NCBI GenBank assembly: GCA_963751105.1
Contig: CAVVTG010000002.1
Coordinates: 1 to 64,000, forward strand
Length of the DNA: 64,000 bases
Direction: 5' to 3'
From: JACVRW01 sp963751105
GTDB taxonomy: Bacteria; Actinomycetota; Thermoleophilia; Solirubrobacterales; Thermoleophilaceae
Below the pieces are notes generated by a model. That model saw only the letters and a list, made by a program, of their open reading frames with translations, searched no databases and was not told the origin of the DNA. This document shows, one piece after another, positions 25,663 to 35,858 of this stretch. A program made the translations under genes and the position numbers. Every line of letters begins with the position of its first letter. The stretch's first letter is position 1.

Positions 25663-26084
25663 TTCTGTTCCTCGACACGAGCGCACTGATCAAGCTCTTC
25701 GTCGAGGAGACCGGCACCAAGGACGTACAGGCAGCGCTGAAGGTCACCGCTGCCGTCGCCGTGGCCGAGATCACCTACGTGGAAACGCACTCGGCACTCG
25801 CTCGAATGCGGGCCGGCGAGCGTCTCACCGGCTCGGGATATCGGGCGAAGCGCTTGGAGTTCGATGAGTTCTGGACCAGCTTGGTGGTTGCGGAGATCTC
25901 GACACGGGTCGTACGCGATGCGGCCGAGCTGGCGGCCCGACACGTGCTCCGGGCCTACGACGCCGTTCAACTTGCGGCGGCGCTGGTGGTACGAGAGGCC
26001 GACCAGGTGCAGTTCGCCTGCTGGGACGAAGAACTGCGACGAGCGGCCGAGGAGGAGGGCCTGGCGCTCCTCACTCCGGGCTGA
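25659..26084 (+). CDS. VapC-type PIN-domain toxin
   Basis: About 141 residues. The four acidic PIN positions are Asp6 (LFLDTSALIK), Glu42 (TYVETHSAL), Asp101 (AYDAVQLAAAL) and Asp123 (CWDEEL), so it is predicted to be an active Mg-dependent ribonuclease. The frame has no ATG, GTG or TTG at the expected place; the start appears to be CTG 25659, overlapping the antitoxin stop as CTGA. Coupled translation would keep toxin below antitoxin. Its 3' end overlaps the convergent NTF2-like gene by 14 bases. Confidence 0.85.
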   Translation: MILFLDTSALIKLFVEETGTKDVQAALKVTAAVAVAEITYVETHSALARMRAGERLTGSGYRAKRLEFDEFWTSLVVAEISTRVVRDAAELAARHVLRAYDAVQLAAALVVREADQVQFACWDEELRRAAEEEGLALLTPG

Positions 26085-26475
26085 ACAGAGGGGCGGTGTC
26101 GCTGTACAGCCGGACCGACGTCACAGCCCCGTCGTCGTTTCGGTCCGTGAACGCGACGGCGCGCAGGGTGACCGAGCGGCCGTCGGCCGTCGTGTAGTGG
26201 TTGAGGGCCTCGAGGACGAAGGAATCGTCCGTGCCGTAGATGTTCACGAGCTCGTGCTCGAGGTCGCCGAAGGACTGCCAGTAGCCGGACAGCCCCTCGC
26301 GCACCGCATCCAGACCGCGAACGGGCTCGGCGTTGTTCATGATGAGCTCCACGTCCTCCGCGAGGAAGACGGCGTAGGCGTCGATGTCCTTCTCGTCCAG
26401 CGCGGTGAGGTAGTCGAGGTACCAGCGATAGCCCTCGTCGGAAAGTTGGTTGGTGCGCAGCGTGTCGGTCTTCAT
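26071..26475 (-). CDS. SnoaL/NTF2-like protein
   Basis: 134 residues from ATG 26475 (CGGAG upstream). Pattern: helix GYRWYLDYLTALDEKDIDAY, then FLAEDVELIMNNAEPVRG, and paired strands VNIYGTDDSFVLEALNHYTT. It is a small alpha+beta cone used in many polyketide cyclases and isomerases, but also in proteins with no known activity. It is divergent from the AraC gene with only 13 bases between. Confidence 0.8.
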   Translation of the reverse strand: MKTDTLRTNQLSDEGYRWYLDYLTALDEKDIDAYAVFLAEDVELIMNNAEPVRGLDAVREGLSGYWQSFGDLEHELVNIYGTDDSFVLEALNHYTTADGRSVTLRAVAFTDRNDDGAVTSVRLYSDTAPLFSPE

Positions 26476-26488
26476 CGACTCCGAGCCT

Positions 26489-27344
26489 ATGCCTGAGCCG
26501 TCCAGCCGCATTGGAGATTCCGGCCATCGCGTCCATCTCGGCGCAACCGGAGCCGTGCTGGTGGGCCCCGGCTTCGAGTACCGGGAGGCCGCTCCCCCGG
26601 CCGGAGCGGATCTGGTGGCGTGCGTGTGGCGCTCGCGAACGGTCGAGGGAGAGCCGCACGACCTTCACGTCATCCCCGACGGATGCATCGAGCTCTCCTA
26701 CCGGCGGGGGACAGGCACCAGCCGTGTTCGGCCCGGACACCAGCTGGCAACGCCTCTCGCTGGATGCGGGCATCGAGCGCTGGGGCATCCGGCTGCGGCC
26801 GGCGGCGGCATCGGCGCTGCGTGGGGCGGCCCCCGCGGAGCTGGCGGGCGCTCGGGTTTCGCCGACGGACCTGGGGCTCCGCGACGTGCCGGACGACGCC
26901 CCCGGCGAGGTCTGGCTCGCCCACACGCTGTCGCTGCTCGAGCGTGGCGGCTCACGCCGCGCCGCCGACCCCCTTGCCACGCACGCGGCACTCCTTCTCG
27001 CGCGGCGGCCGGAGCTCCAGATCCGAGACCTGGCGGCCACGCTCGACACGAGCGAACGTCAGCTGCGGCGGCGGTTCACCGGGGCGGTGGGCATCGGTCC
27101 GGCGGCCTACCGGCGCATCAGCCGCCTGCACCACGCCACGGCGGCGGCGATCCGGACCCCGCGCGTGTCCTGGTCTCGAGTGGCGCTCGATTCCGGCTAC
27201 TTCGACCAAGCCCATCTGATCAATGAGAGCCGGAAACTCACCGGTCTGACTCCGTCCGAGCTTGTGGGCAGCTCGGCTGCTGGGCCGTCCGGGGGGATGG
27301 ACGGAGCCTGTGTCTCGAGCGCGGTGGCCATACGCCCAATCTAG
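26489..27344 (+). pseudogene. AraC-family regulator, one frameshift
   Basis: ATG 26489 starts a cupin-like sensor part (DLVACVWRSRTVEGEPHDL, VIPDGCIELSYR). Near 26705-26720, at a run of five G, the coding signal moves to another frame (VFGPDTSWQRLSLDAGIERW). The HTH_18 domain is intact at the end (LQIRDLAATLDTSERQLRRR, FDQAHLINESRKLTGLTPSE). As given, translation from the ATG would lose the DNA-binding part. Divergence from the NTF2-like gene suggests a local target. Confidence 0.7.
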
Positions 27345-29571
27345 ACCGGCGCCGGCGTGGGCCCCGGATCCTCGGCGACGCGTGCTGGCACGGGCGGAAC
27401 CGTCTCGCCCTCGGAGCCCCAGTGCGGCAGCCATTCGAGCCAGCTCGGCAGGTACCAGTTCCAATCTCCGAGCACCTTCATCGATGCGGGCAGGAGGATG
27501 CCGCGGATGATCGTGGCGTCGATCAGCACGGCCACCGCCAGGCCCACGCCCATCTCCTTGAAGTCGAGGAAGCTCAGGGTGACGAAGACCGAGAACACCA
27601 CCACCATCACGATGGCGGCGCAGGTGACCGTTCCGGCGGTGGTCGAGATTCCCCGCTTGACGGCCTCGTCGGTCGACACCCCGCTGAGGTAGAGCTCCCT
27701 GACCCGGGAGAGGATGAACACGTGGTAGTCCATCGAAAGCCCGAACAGGATCACGAACAGGAAGAGCGGCAGCCATGAGGTGACGCCGCCGTTCGACGTG
27801 AAGCCCAGGAGGCTCTCGCCGTGCCCGTCCTGGAAGACGAGCACGAGCACGCCGTAGGCGGCACCCACTGACAGCAGGTTGAGCATGATCGCCTTGATCG
27901 GGATCACGATCGAGCGGAACGTGAACAGCAGGAGCAGGAAGGCGAGCGAGAACACGAACCCGAAGATCAGCGGCAGCCGGTCGCTCACCAGCTCGCGGAA
28001 GTCCTTCGACTGGGCGGCGCTGCCGCTGACGGCCACAGTCGCGCCTTCGACCTGACCGATCGTGGCCGGGATGATCTCGTCCCGGACCTCGTCGAGCGCG
28101 GCCGTGGACTGCGCGTCGTTACCGCTTCCCTCGGTGGGAATCGAAACGAGGGCCACCGTGCCGTCCTTGCTGTACTCGACCTCGCTTCCCGGAAGCATGT
28201 TGAGGCTGCCCTCGGCCTGAGCCCGCAGGTCGGTGATCCCGACGGCCGCGTCACCGGCACGCACGTCGTTCGCCTTCACGGCCACGTCGACCGTGACCGC
28301 CTCGGCGGGGAAGGATTCGCGAACCCGGTCGAAGGTCTTGACCACGGCCAGGTCCTGCGGCAGGTCGTCCGTGGTCGTGACCGCGATGTTCATGTTGAAC
28401 GCCGGGATCGACAGGACGATGAGGAAGCCGCCGGCGATGACGATCGCCGCCCAGGGCCGGCGCATCACACGCTCCACCAGCGCCGACCAGAAGCGCGACT
28501 GGCCTGCCGGTCGCCGGTACCGGCTCAGGAACGGGATCCGGCCCTTCTCCACACGGTCGCCCAGCCAGGCGAGCACGGCGGGCAGCACCGTCAGCGAAGA
28601 CAGGATCGCAATCGCGACCACGAGGATCGTTCCCTGGGCGAAGGAGATGAAGGTCTTGTCGCCCGTGAGGAACATGCCGGCCATCGCGGCGATCACCGTG
28701 AGCCCGGAGATGAGCACAGCTCGCCCGGATGTGGCCGCGGCGATCTCGAGCGCAGCGCGCTCGCTGCGCCCGGCGGCCCGCTCCTCGCGCTCCCGGCGCA
28801 GGTAGAAGAGCGAGTAGTCCACGCTCACGGCCAGCCCGATCAGGAGGATGACCGAGGAGATGTTGCTGTCGATCGGGGAGAGGTGGCTCGGAAGGGCGAT
28901 CAGGCCCAGCGCGGCAATGACCGTCGTGACCCCGAGCAGCAGAGGCACGAGCGCCGCCACCAGTGCGCCGAAGGCGAACACCAGGATCAGCAGGGTCAGC
29001 GGCAGCGAGAGCAGCTCTGCCTTCGCGAGGTCGGACGAGAAGGTCTCGTTGAGCTCCTTGTTCGAACTGACGCTGCCGAATTGCTCGACGCGGAGCTCCG
29101 GGTGGTCGGCCTTGACCGTTGCCACGATCTCCTGCGCCGGCTCGAGTCGCTTTGGCGGCCTCGAGTGAATCGCCGGTGATGTCGAACTGGACGAGCGCGG
29201 AGTGCTGGTCGATGGACACCGGTGCCTCGCCGCTGAGCGGGGAGAGGACATTCCGCACGTGCTCGGTGTTCGACAGCTCCGTGGTGGTCTGCCGGATCGC
29301 GGCCTCGAACTCGGGATCCGCAACCGTGAGCTCCCTGCTCTGGATCAGCACGTGCTCGGTGTTCGGCCTGAGGCCGGAGTCGTACAGCGTCTGCTCGGCT
29401 GTGCCGGCCTCGCCGGAGAACTGGTCCGGGCCCGTGGATCGTGTTCTTGCCGACGGCGTTGCCGAGCATCGCGGCGGCGATCACGAAGGCGAGCCAGCCG
29501 AAGATGGCGGTCTTGCGGTGCTCGGCGCTCCAGTGCGCGGCGCTGGCGGCAAGATTGCGGGACTTCTTCAT
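27341..29571 (-). pseudogene. MMPL/RND-family membrane exporter, two frameshifts
   Basis: Full length about 743 residues, normal for MMPL proteins. ATG 29571 starts MKKSRNLAASAAHWSAEHRK and helix 1 (FGWLAFVIAAAMLGNAVG). Near 29428 the signal shifts (NTEHVLIQSRELTVADPEF) and near 29155 it shifts again into the frame that runs to the stop. That frame holds two clusters of five to six helices, with SSVILLIGLAVSVDYSLFYL in the first and LFVILFGLSMDYHVFILSRV in the second; the D-Y pair in each is the proton-relay motif. Such proteins export lipids, toxins or drugs. An operator-like motif at 29628 precedes the gene and is shared with the neighbouring AAA/LuxR gene. Confidence 0.75.
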
Positions 29572-29627
29572 GACCCCGAGCGCGGTCGCGTCAGTGGAGC
29601 CAGCCTCTCGCCCGGGGAGGGGGAGGT

Positions 29628-29650
29628 AATCGGGGGAAACCCCTGAGATT
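29628..29650. promoter_or_regulatory. Operator-like motif, copy 1
   Basis: AATCGGGGGAAACCCCTGA, partly palindromic (GGGG-AAA-CCCC). It lies 57 bases before the MMPL start. A near copy is at 29938. Probably the binding site of a local regulator, with the AAA/LuxR protein at 30043 the obvious candidate. Confidence 0.5.
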
Positions 29651-29664
29651 CGCCTGCGGCGTTT

Positions 29665-29907
29665 TCAGGGAATCTCGGTGGGCCGGACGCGGATCACCGC
29701 GGTGCGCTCGGCGACATAGGCGGGCAACCGCGCGATGGCCTCGCACTCGCTAGCGGCTTCCAGCTCCCACCAGATGCGGTGGCCGCCGTAGTGACAAGAG
29801 GCGGTGGCCAGCCGGTGCCGAAGCGGGCTCTCCGAGGCGCTGAAGGACGCGAAGACGGCTCCGCACTCGGCTGCCGAGTGGCGGTGCTCGAGCAGGAAGC
29901 GCGGCAT
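29665..29907 (-). CDS. Small conserved protein, DUF4242-like pattern
   Basis: 80 residues from ATG 29907: MPRFLLEHRHSAAECGAVFA, then HRLATASCHYGGHRIWWELE, then AIARLPAYVAERTAVIRVRP. The layout (short strand, helix, central CxxGGHxxWW, closing helix and strand) resembles small ferredoxin-like domains of the DUF4242 kind, whose members are uncharacterised. It is flanked on both sides by the GGGGGAA motif and sits between the exporter and its probable regulator. Confidence 0.6.
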   Translation of the reverse strand: MPRFLLEHRHSAAECGAVFASFSASESPLRHRLATASCHYGGHRIWWELEAASECEAIARLPAYVAERTAVIRVRPTEIP

Positions 29908-29937
29908 CGGTCCAGCATCCCCGCTGGGCGCCGTCTT

Positions 29938-29960
29938 GAAATCGGGGGAATACCCTGATC
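29938..29960. promoter_or_regulatory. Operator-like motif, copy 2
   Basis: AATCGGGGGAATACCCTGA, differing at a few places from the copy at 29628. It lies between the divergent small gene (start 29907) and the AAA/LuxR gene (start 30043). Confidence 0.5.
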
Positions 29961-30042
29961 CGCTCGCGGGCGCGGAGCGTCGAGCGCGGATATGCTCGCC
30001 CGGGGGACTCGAGGAATGTGACCGACTTGGCGCGAGTCTGTC

Positions 30043-32985
30043 GTGGGCCGTGAGCATGAGCTGGAGGTTGTCGAGCAGCTGCTCGACGGAGCTTGTGCGG
30101 GCGAGGCGCGCATCCTGTGCGTGGCGGGAGAGCCCGGCATCGGCAAGACCCGACTGCTGGCTGAGGTGGCGGGGCGAGCCGAAAAGCACGGGTGCCTCGT
30201 CCTCGAGGGCGGCGCGGCCGAGTTCGAGGGCGAGCTTCCGTTCGGTGTCCTTGTCGATGCTCTCGAGGAACACCTCGAGTCGCTCGCTCCGAGCGCTTAC
30301 CAGCGGCTTGCGACAGAGGACCTGGGCGAGCTGGCGGGCGTGTTTCCCGCCCTGCGCTCGCTCGACCCCAAGTCCGATCAGCCGACCACGGCCGCCGAAC
30401 GCTTCCGGGCGCACCGGGCCGTGTGTGCGCTGCTGGAGCACCTCGCAGTCAGCCGGCCGCTGCTGCTTGCCCTAGACGATCTGCACTGGGCCGACGGCGC
30501 CTCGCTCGAGCTGGTCTCGCATCTCCTGCGACGGCGTCCACCCGCTGCGCTGCTCGTGGCGGTGGCCTTTCGCCGAGGACAGGTCGACCGGGCGCTGGAA
30601 TCGACGATCCAGAGGGGTCTTCGCGAAACGGACGCCTGGATCGACCTTGGCCCGCTGCCGCGAGCCGAAGCGCAGACCCTGGTCGTCGGCGCGGGGCCGG
30701 CGGACTATGGCCGCCTGTACGAGGCGAGCGGCGGCAATCCCTTCTACCTGCTCGAGCTTGCCCGGATGGGTACGGAGGGTGAGCGCCCGTGGACCGCGGG
30801 CGACGTGGCCGGAGTCCCCGACGCCGTGGCTCTGGCCACCGTCGGCGAGCTCGAGGCACTCTCGCCACGCGCGCGTCGGCTCGCCCAGGTCGCCGCCGTG
30901 GGCGGCGACCCCTTCGAGCTCGATCTGGCTCTCGCGACCGCCGAGATGAGCGAGGCCGACGTCCTCGACGCGCTGGACGAGCTGCTCGACAGCGACATGG
31001 TCAGATCCACCTCCGTGCCGCGCAGGTTCCGCTTCCGCCACCCACTCGTGCGCCGCGCGGTATACGAGGCTTGTCCGTCCGGGTCGAGGATCGCAACGCA
31101 TCACCGCAGCGCCCGTGCGCTGGAGGCACGACGAGCGCCCGCCAGCGCGCGGGCCCACCACGTGGAGCACTCCGCCCGGCACGGTGACATGGCGGCCGTG
31201 TCGGTCCTGCGCGACGCGGGCCGGTCCGCGTCCACGCGGGCGCCCGAGAGCGCCGCGCGGTGGTTTGCGGCTGCGCTGAACCTCCTTCCCGAGAGGGACC
31301 GAGACTCCGAGCGGCTGGAACTGCTCACCGAGCTGGCGGCGTCGCAGGCCGCCACAGGAGGCCTGGAGGAAAGTCGCGACTCCCTCCTCGAGAGCATCGA
31401 TCTGACGGCCGGAGGCAACACGACGACGCGAGTTCAGCTGGTCGGCGCCGTCGCCGGCATCGAGCAGATGCTCGGGCACCACGAGAAGGCCCGCGCACGA
31501 CTCACCGCCGCGCTGGCCGATTTGTCGGACACCTCCTCGACCGAGGCCGTTGACCTGATGCTTCACCTCGCGTCCGGCGACTTCTACCGGATGGATTACG
31601 ACGGTATGCGCCGGTGGGGTACGCGGGCTCTCAGGCGTGGCGGAGAGCCTGGGACCATCGCATACCGCGGCCAGCCTCGCCGTGCTCGCGGTGGCGGCCG
31701 CGCTCGTTGGGCCGATCGGCGAGGCCGAGGCCCGCCGCGCGCAGGCGGCCGTGCTCGTTGACGCCCTGAACGACGAGCAGCTCGTGGACCGGCTCGATGC
31801 CGTGACGACTCTCAGCGCGGCCGACCTGTACCTCCACCGCTACGAGAGCGCCGCGGGCCACGCTAGGCGAGGACTCGCCATTGCGCGCACGGCCGGCCGC
31901 GGTGAGCTGGTGCCGTTTCTCGTGCCCGTGCTGGTAACCGTCCTGCACACCAACGGTCAGATCGGTGAGGCCGCCGAACTGCTGGGTGAAGCCGTGGACG
32001 CGGCGCGGCTGTCTCGAAACGCCGAGGCGCTCGGCTGGAACCTGCTTAGCCAAGCCTACGTGGCGGTGGCGGCGGGCGACCTCGACCTCGCGCTCTCGGC
32101 CGCCCAGGAGAGCGTGGAGGTAACGCGCGCGCTCGACGATCGCCTCGTCCACACGTACGCGAGATGGGCGTTCGCGAGCGCGCTGCTCGAGAGCGGCGAC
32201 TCCAGGGCGGCGATCGATGTCCTCCTGACGGCTGCCGGGGGCGAGGACCTGCCACGCATCCCGCTGGCGTGGAGAGCGCACTACCTCGAGCTGGTGACTC
32301 GCAGCTGGCTCGGACACGGACGGCTGGCGGAGGGCCGGGAGGCGGCTGGCTCAGCCGCGGCCACGGCGCAGCAGGTAGGACTCGAGGCCGGGACTGCCGT
32401 CGCCGGCCGCGCGGCCGCGGCGGTAGCCCTGGCCGCGGGAGATGCGGCGACAGCCGCCGAGCTAGCCCTCGCTGCTGCCGGATGCCTCCGACGCGATCGG
32501 GGCTCCGGGTCGACGGCGCGCGTGCCCGCACGCTCGCGGGCCGGGCCTTGGCGGCAGCGGGCGAGCGTGAAGCAGCGGCGGCGGAGCTGGAACGCGCCGC
32601 GCGCGCCCTCGATTCCTTCGGAGCGCGCCGCTACCGCGAAGAGGCCGAGCACGAGCTCCGGAGGCTGGGCCGCCGCTTCGGCCGCCGCACCCGCGCGCCC
32701 AGGCTGGACGGCGAGGGAATCGAGACGCTCACACCGCGGGAGCTCGAAGTGGCAGAGCTGGTGGTGGAGCGCCGCACCAACCCCGAGATCGCTCGTGCCC
32801 TCGTGCTCAGCGAGAAGACGATCGAGACCCACATGCGAAACATCTTCAGGAAGCTCCGCGTGTCTTCGCGGTTCGACGTGGCTCGAGCGGTCGAGAGCGC
32901 TAGACCTGGATCAGCTCCACGGTCACCCCATCGGGATCGCTCGCGTAGAAGCATTTCGCGCCCTGCCAGGCGCCCGGGGCCGTGA
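30043..32985 (+). pseudogene. AAA/LuxR-family (MalT-like) transcriptional regulator, two frameshifts
   Basis: Read across three frames it is about 950 residues, the usual size. Domains: AAA ATPase with Walker A AGEPGIGKTRLL (near 28-39) and Walker B LLLALDDLHWADG (near 145); winged and TPR-like helical repeats from about 300 to 840; C-terminal LuxR HTH (TPRELEVAELVVERRTNPEI, LSEKTIETHMRNIFRKL). The coding frame changes near 31650 (before LGPSHTAASLAVLAVAAAL) and near 32500 (before ARTLAGRALAAAGEREAA). The expected end is just after ARAVE; instead the frame continues to 32985 over the 3' end of the convergent gene, perhaps through a third small indel. Start GTG 30043. The motif at 29938 suggests autoregulation. 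Confidence 0.75.
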
Positions 32986-34732
32986 GCTCGATCGGGTCGG
33001 TGCGTACGGGCACCCCCGCCTCGCGCAGGCGGCGGTGAATCGCGTCGATGTCGCCGACGCGCAGGGAGATGTGGGTCGCTCCCGGATCGTTGGCGGCAGG
33101 CCGGCTGGGTGTGCCGCGGGGGTCGATGTACTCGATCAGCTCCAGGACCTGACCGCGCGACAGCTCGATGTCCGCCCAGCGGACGGTCGCATCCGTGAAT
33201 CCCGTGACTTCGAAGTCGCCGGCGCCGCGCGCGTCGCCGGAGGCCCGCACCGTCAGGCCGAGCAGGTCGCTGTAGAACGCGACCGAGCGGTCGAGGTCGC
33301 CGCTCGTGACGGAGACGTGGTCGAGCCCGCTGACTCGCCACGAGTCGGCGGGCGACTCGCGGCCACCGCCCTCGCGCAGCCGCTCCGGGATCACGTCGCG
33401 AGCGAATACGTCCTCGATCGTCTCGTGGCGCCGGACCATCTCCGCCTGGTCGCCGGAGACGAGAGCGGTTCCCGGTCGTGGCAGCGCGTTGAAGTTGCTG
33501 GCGCCGGCGTCCTGGTAGGCGCCGGTATCGAGAAAGGCCAGCACGTCCCCGGCTTCGATCGGCGGCAGCTCGGCGTCCGGGACGATCACGTCGAGCGCGC
33601 AAGTCCGCCCGGTTACGTCGGCGACCAGCGAGGGCGGCACCGATGGCTTCCCGGCGGCCAGGCACGTCCAGCGGTTGTGCTCCAGGTTGACGTCGGCCAG
33701 GTAGGCATCCGACGAGTCGGTCTCGACCCAGGTCAGGGGCACCGGCTGGGTCTGCCACTTGACGTTGCCGACTGTCGCGAGATGCACGCCGGCGTCGCCG
33801 TAGAGCGCTCGCCCCGGTTCGACCTCGAGCTGAACGCGCTGGGGGTCGAGGCCGAGCTCGCCTACCCCGGCGAGCAGCGGCGCGCACACCGCGTCCGCGT
33901 ACTCGTCCAGGGAGGGGGAGTGGGCTGAGGCCTGCGCACGCTGGGGCAACCCGCGGCCGAACGGGTCGCGCGGCACGGGAAAGCCTCCGCCCACGTCGAG
34001 CTCCCTCGGGGTCCAGCCGTCCCACAGCTCGCGCAGCCGGCCGAGCAGGTCGACCAGGGCAACGACGGCGGCGTTCCACATTCCGGGGTCCGCCGTGTGG
34101 CGCCCGAGGTGGAGCATGATCCCGGCCACGTCGAGTGCGGGGTCGCTGATCGCGGACCGGTCGATGGCCAGCATGTCCTGGGTCGGTATCCCCGCCTTGT
34201 AGCGCTGGAGGGCGTCTCGGATCGAGGCGCCTTCTGCCGACATCTCCGACGGCCGGGTCAGCTCGACCAGATCGGGCCGGAAGCGCAGGCGGACGTGGGC
34301 CCTTTCGCCCAGGCGTCCGGCGACCGCCGCGGCACGGTCGAGCTCGGCGACGCTGTCGAGCGTGATGCGCACCGACGAGCGGATCGCGCGCTCGAGCACC
34401 GCCTCGTCCTTCATCGGCCCGTTGAGCGAGATTCGGCGTGGGTCCGTTCCCGTTCGCAGCGCCGCCTCCAGCTCGCCGCTACCGAAGACGTCGCAGCCGG
34501 TGCCTTCGTCGGTGAGGATCCGGCGCAGCGCGAGCACGGAGTTGGCCTTGATGGACGGGAGCAGCGCGAAGGGGCCGGGCCAGCGCGGTGCGAAGGCGTC
34601 CCGGAAGCGGCGAACGTTGCGGCGCAGCTGATCCTCGGAGATCACGTAGAGCGGAGTCCCGAAGCGCCGCGCGAGCTCCTCGGCCTCACAGCCCTCGATG
34701 TGCAGGGAACCCTCTCGCGTACAGAGAGGCAC
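32900..34732 (-). CDS. PLP-dependent decarboxylase (LysA-like) fused to a VOC domain
   Basis: About 610 residues. The N-terminal ~460 form a fold-III PLP enzyme of the diaminopimelate/ornithine decarboxylase family: PLP Lys in LLPSIKANSVLALRRIL, HLGRH, DVGGGFPVPRDP, the phosphate-binding VEPGRALYG, and the catalytic Cys-Asp segment TCALDVIVPD. After VFARDVIPERL and a Gly/Glu linker a complete VOC (glyoxalase-type) domain begins (VSGLDHVSVTSGDLDRSVAF) and keeps all four metal ligands: His in LDHVSV, Glu in VLELIEY, His in ATHISLRV and Glu in VTVELIQV. The substrate is probably an amino acid or polyamine precursor, as a FAD amine oxidase lies upstream. GTG 34732 is taken as start because family similarity begins there, but the frame is open into the upstream oxidase with no stop. 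Confidence 0.75.
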   Translation of the reverse strand: MPLCTREGSLHIEGCEAEELARRFGTPLYVISEDQLRRNVRRFRDAFAPRWPGPFALLPSIKANSVLALRRILTDEGTGCDVFGSGELEAALRTGTDPRRISLNGPMKDEAVLERAIRSSVRITLDSVAELDRAAAVAGRLGERAHVRLRFRPDLVELTRPSEMSAEGASIRDALQRYKAGIPTQDMLAIDRSAISDPALDVAGIMLHLGRHTADPGMWNAAVVALVDLLGRLRELWDGWTPRELDVGGGFPVPRDPFGRGLPQRAQASAHSPSLDEYADAVCAPLLAGVGELGLDPQRVQLEVEPGRALYGDAGVHLATVGNVKWQTQPVPLTWVETDSSDAYLADVNLEHNRWTCLAAGKPSVPPSLVADVTGRTCALDVIVPDAELPPIEAGDVLAFLDTGAYQDAGASNFNALPRPGTALVSGDQAEMVRRHETIEDVFARDVIPERLREGGGRESPADSWRVSGLDHVSVTSGDLDRSVAFYSDLLGLTVRASGDARGAGDFEVTGFTDATVRWADIELSRGQVLELIEYIDPRGTPSRPAANDPGATHISLRVGDIDAIHRRLREAGVPVRTDPIELTAPGAWQGAKCFYASDPDGVTVELIQV

Positions 34733-35826
34733 TCGTCGAGCCGGTGGACGGTGATGCTCACGTGCCAGCCGCGCGAGCTGCTCGCCCGTCTCGGGTGCGA
34801 ACTGGAAGCCCTGACCGTTGCAGGCGGACCCGACGACGATGCGTCCTCTGCGCTCGAGGAAGAACCGCTCGTCCGGCGTGCTGGTGTACAGGCACGACTC
34901 GACCGGGCCACGCGCGAGAGCCCGCCCTGGGAAGCGCTCCTTCGCCCACGCGATGACGGTGTCGATCGCCGCGTCGTCGACCGGGAGCCGTCTCTCGGCC
35001 GATTGCACGCGTGGACCCCTGGCGTGCAGGGCCGCCTTGAGGCCGCGCTCGGGATCCCAGCACGCAAACGGCTCGTCGCCCTCGAAGTCCATCACCGCCA
35101 CGGGTGGATTGTCCCGATCTCGCGCGGTCAGGTAGGCGACGGACTGGCACGAGACCTCGAGAGGGAGCTCGATGTCCATCCCGGCGAGCAGTTCGCCCGT
35201 CCACGGCCCTGCCGCGACGATCGCCGCAGCGCAGCGCCAACGGCGGCGGTCGGTCTCGACGGTCAGCGATTCGGCCTGCTCCACGGCCGTCCGGACGCCG
35301 CTCCCGCTCGAACAGCTCGGCGCCGGCGGCTCGGGCCGAGTCCAGCAGCACCTCGCGCGCACGGTCCGCGAGGATCACCCCCGCGTCGGGCTGGTGGAGA
35401 ACCGGGAGGTCGCTGGGCACCGATACACCGAAACGGTCCTTCGTCCGGCCGGCGCTGAGGAGCTCGGCCTCCACGCCGGCCGTCTCGCAGGGCCGGGAGC
35501 TCGTGCTCGGCGAAGGCCCCGGTGGTCAGCGCGCCGGTCGGCTCGAGCAGTCGTTCTCCGGTGGCCGCCTCAAGCTCTCGCCATCGCGAGAGAGCGCGCA
35601 CGCCCATCTCCAGGTACGACTCATCCGGATAGGCCGCCGGGCTGAAGATGCGCGTGCGGCCTTTGCTCGATCCCTCTGCACGCGCGAGCGGCCCTGCCTC
35701 GAGCAGCGCAACGCGGCGCCCGCGGCGCGCCACGGCGAGCGCAGCCGCGGCACCGATCACACCGCCGCCGATGACCAGCACGTCCGTCTCGTGTTCGATG
35801 CCGACTCCCCTTGACCAGCTCTCCAA
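34733..35826 (-). pseudogene. FAD-dependent amine/amino-acid oxidase (SoxA/DadA-like), two frameshifts
   Basis: It starts with a perfect FAD motif (DVLVIGGGVIGAAAALAVAR, then ALLEAG). The coding frame changes near 35490 (after FAEHELPAL) to read DLPVLHQPDAGVILADRA, and near 35310 to read AAAIVAAGPWTGELLAG onward. The C-terminal FAD/substrate region is typical of sarcosine oxidase/N-methyltryptophan oxidase (YTSTPDERFFLERRGRIV, SACNGQGFQFAPETGEQLA). The start is unclear: TTG 35826 has no site, whereas AAGGGGAG lies five bases before an ATC in frame. The 3' end runs in frame into the decarboxylase, either a true fusion or a lost stop. It is divergent from TetR. Confidence 0.65.
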
Positions 35827-35831
35827 AGATT

Positions 35832-35858
35832 AGTACGATCGTACTGTACAGATGTACA
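35832..35858. promoter_or_regulatory. Operator region between FAD oxidase and TetR
   Basis: AGTACGATCGTACT (35832-35845) is a perfect 14-base palindrome. Next to it, TGTACA occurs twice (35845-35850, 35853-35858). The cluster fills the short gap between the divergent oxidase and TetR genes and is the likely TetR binding region. Confidence 0.65.
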
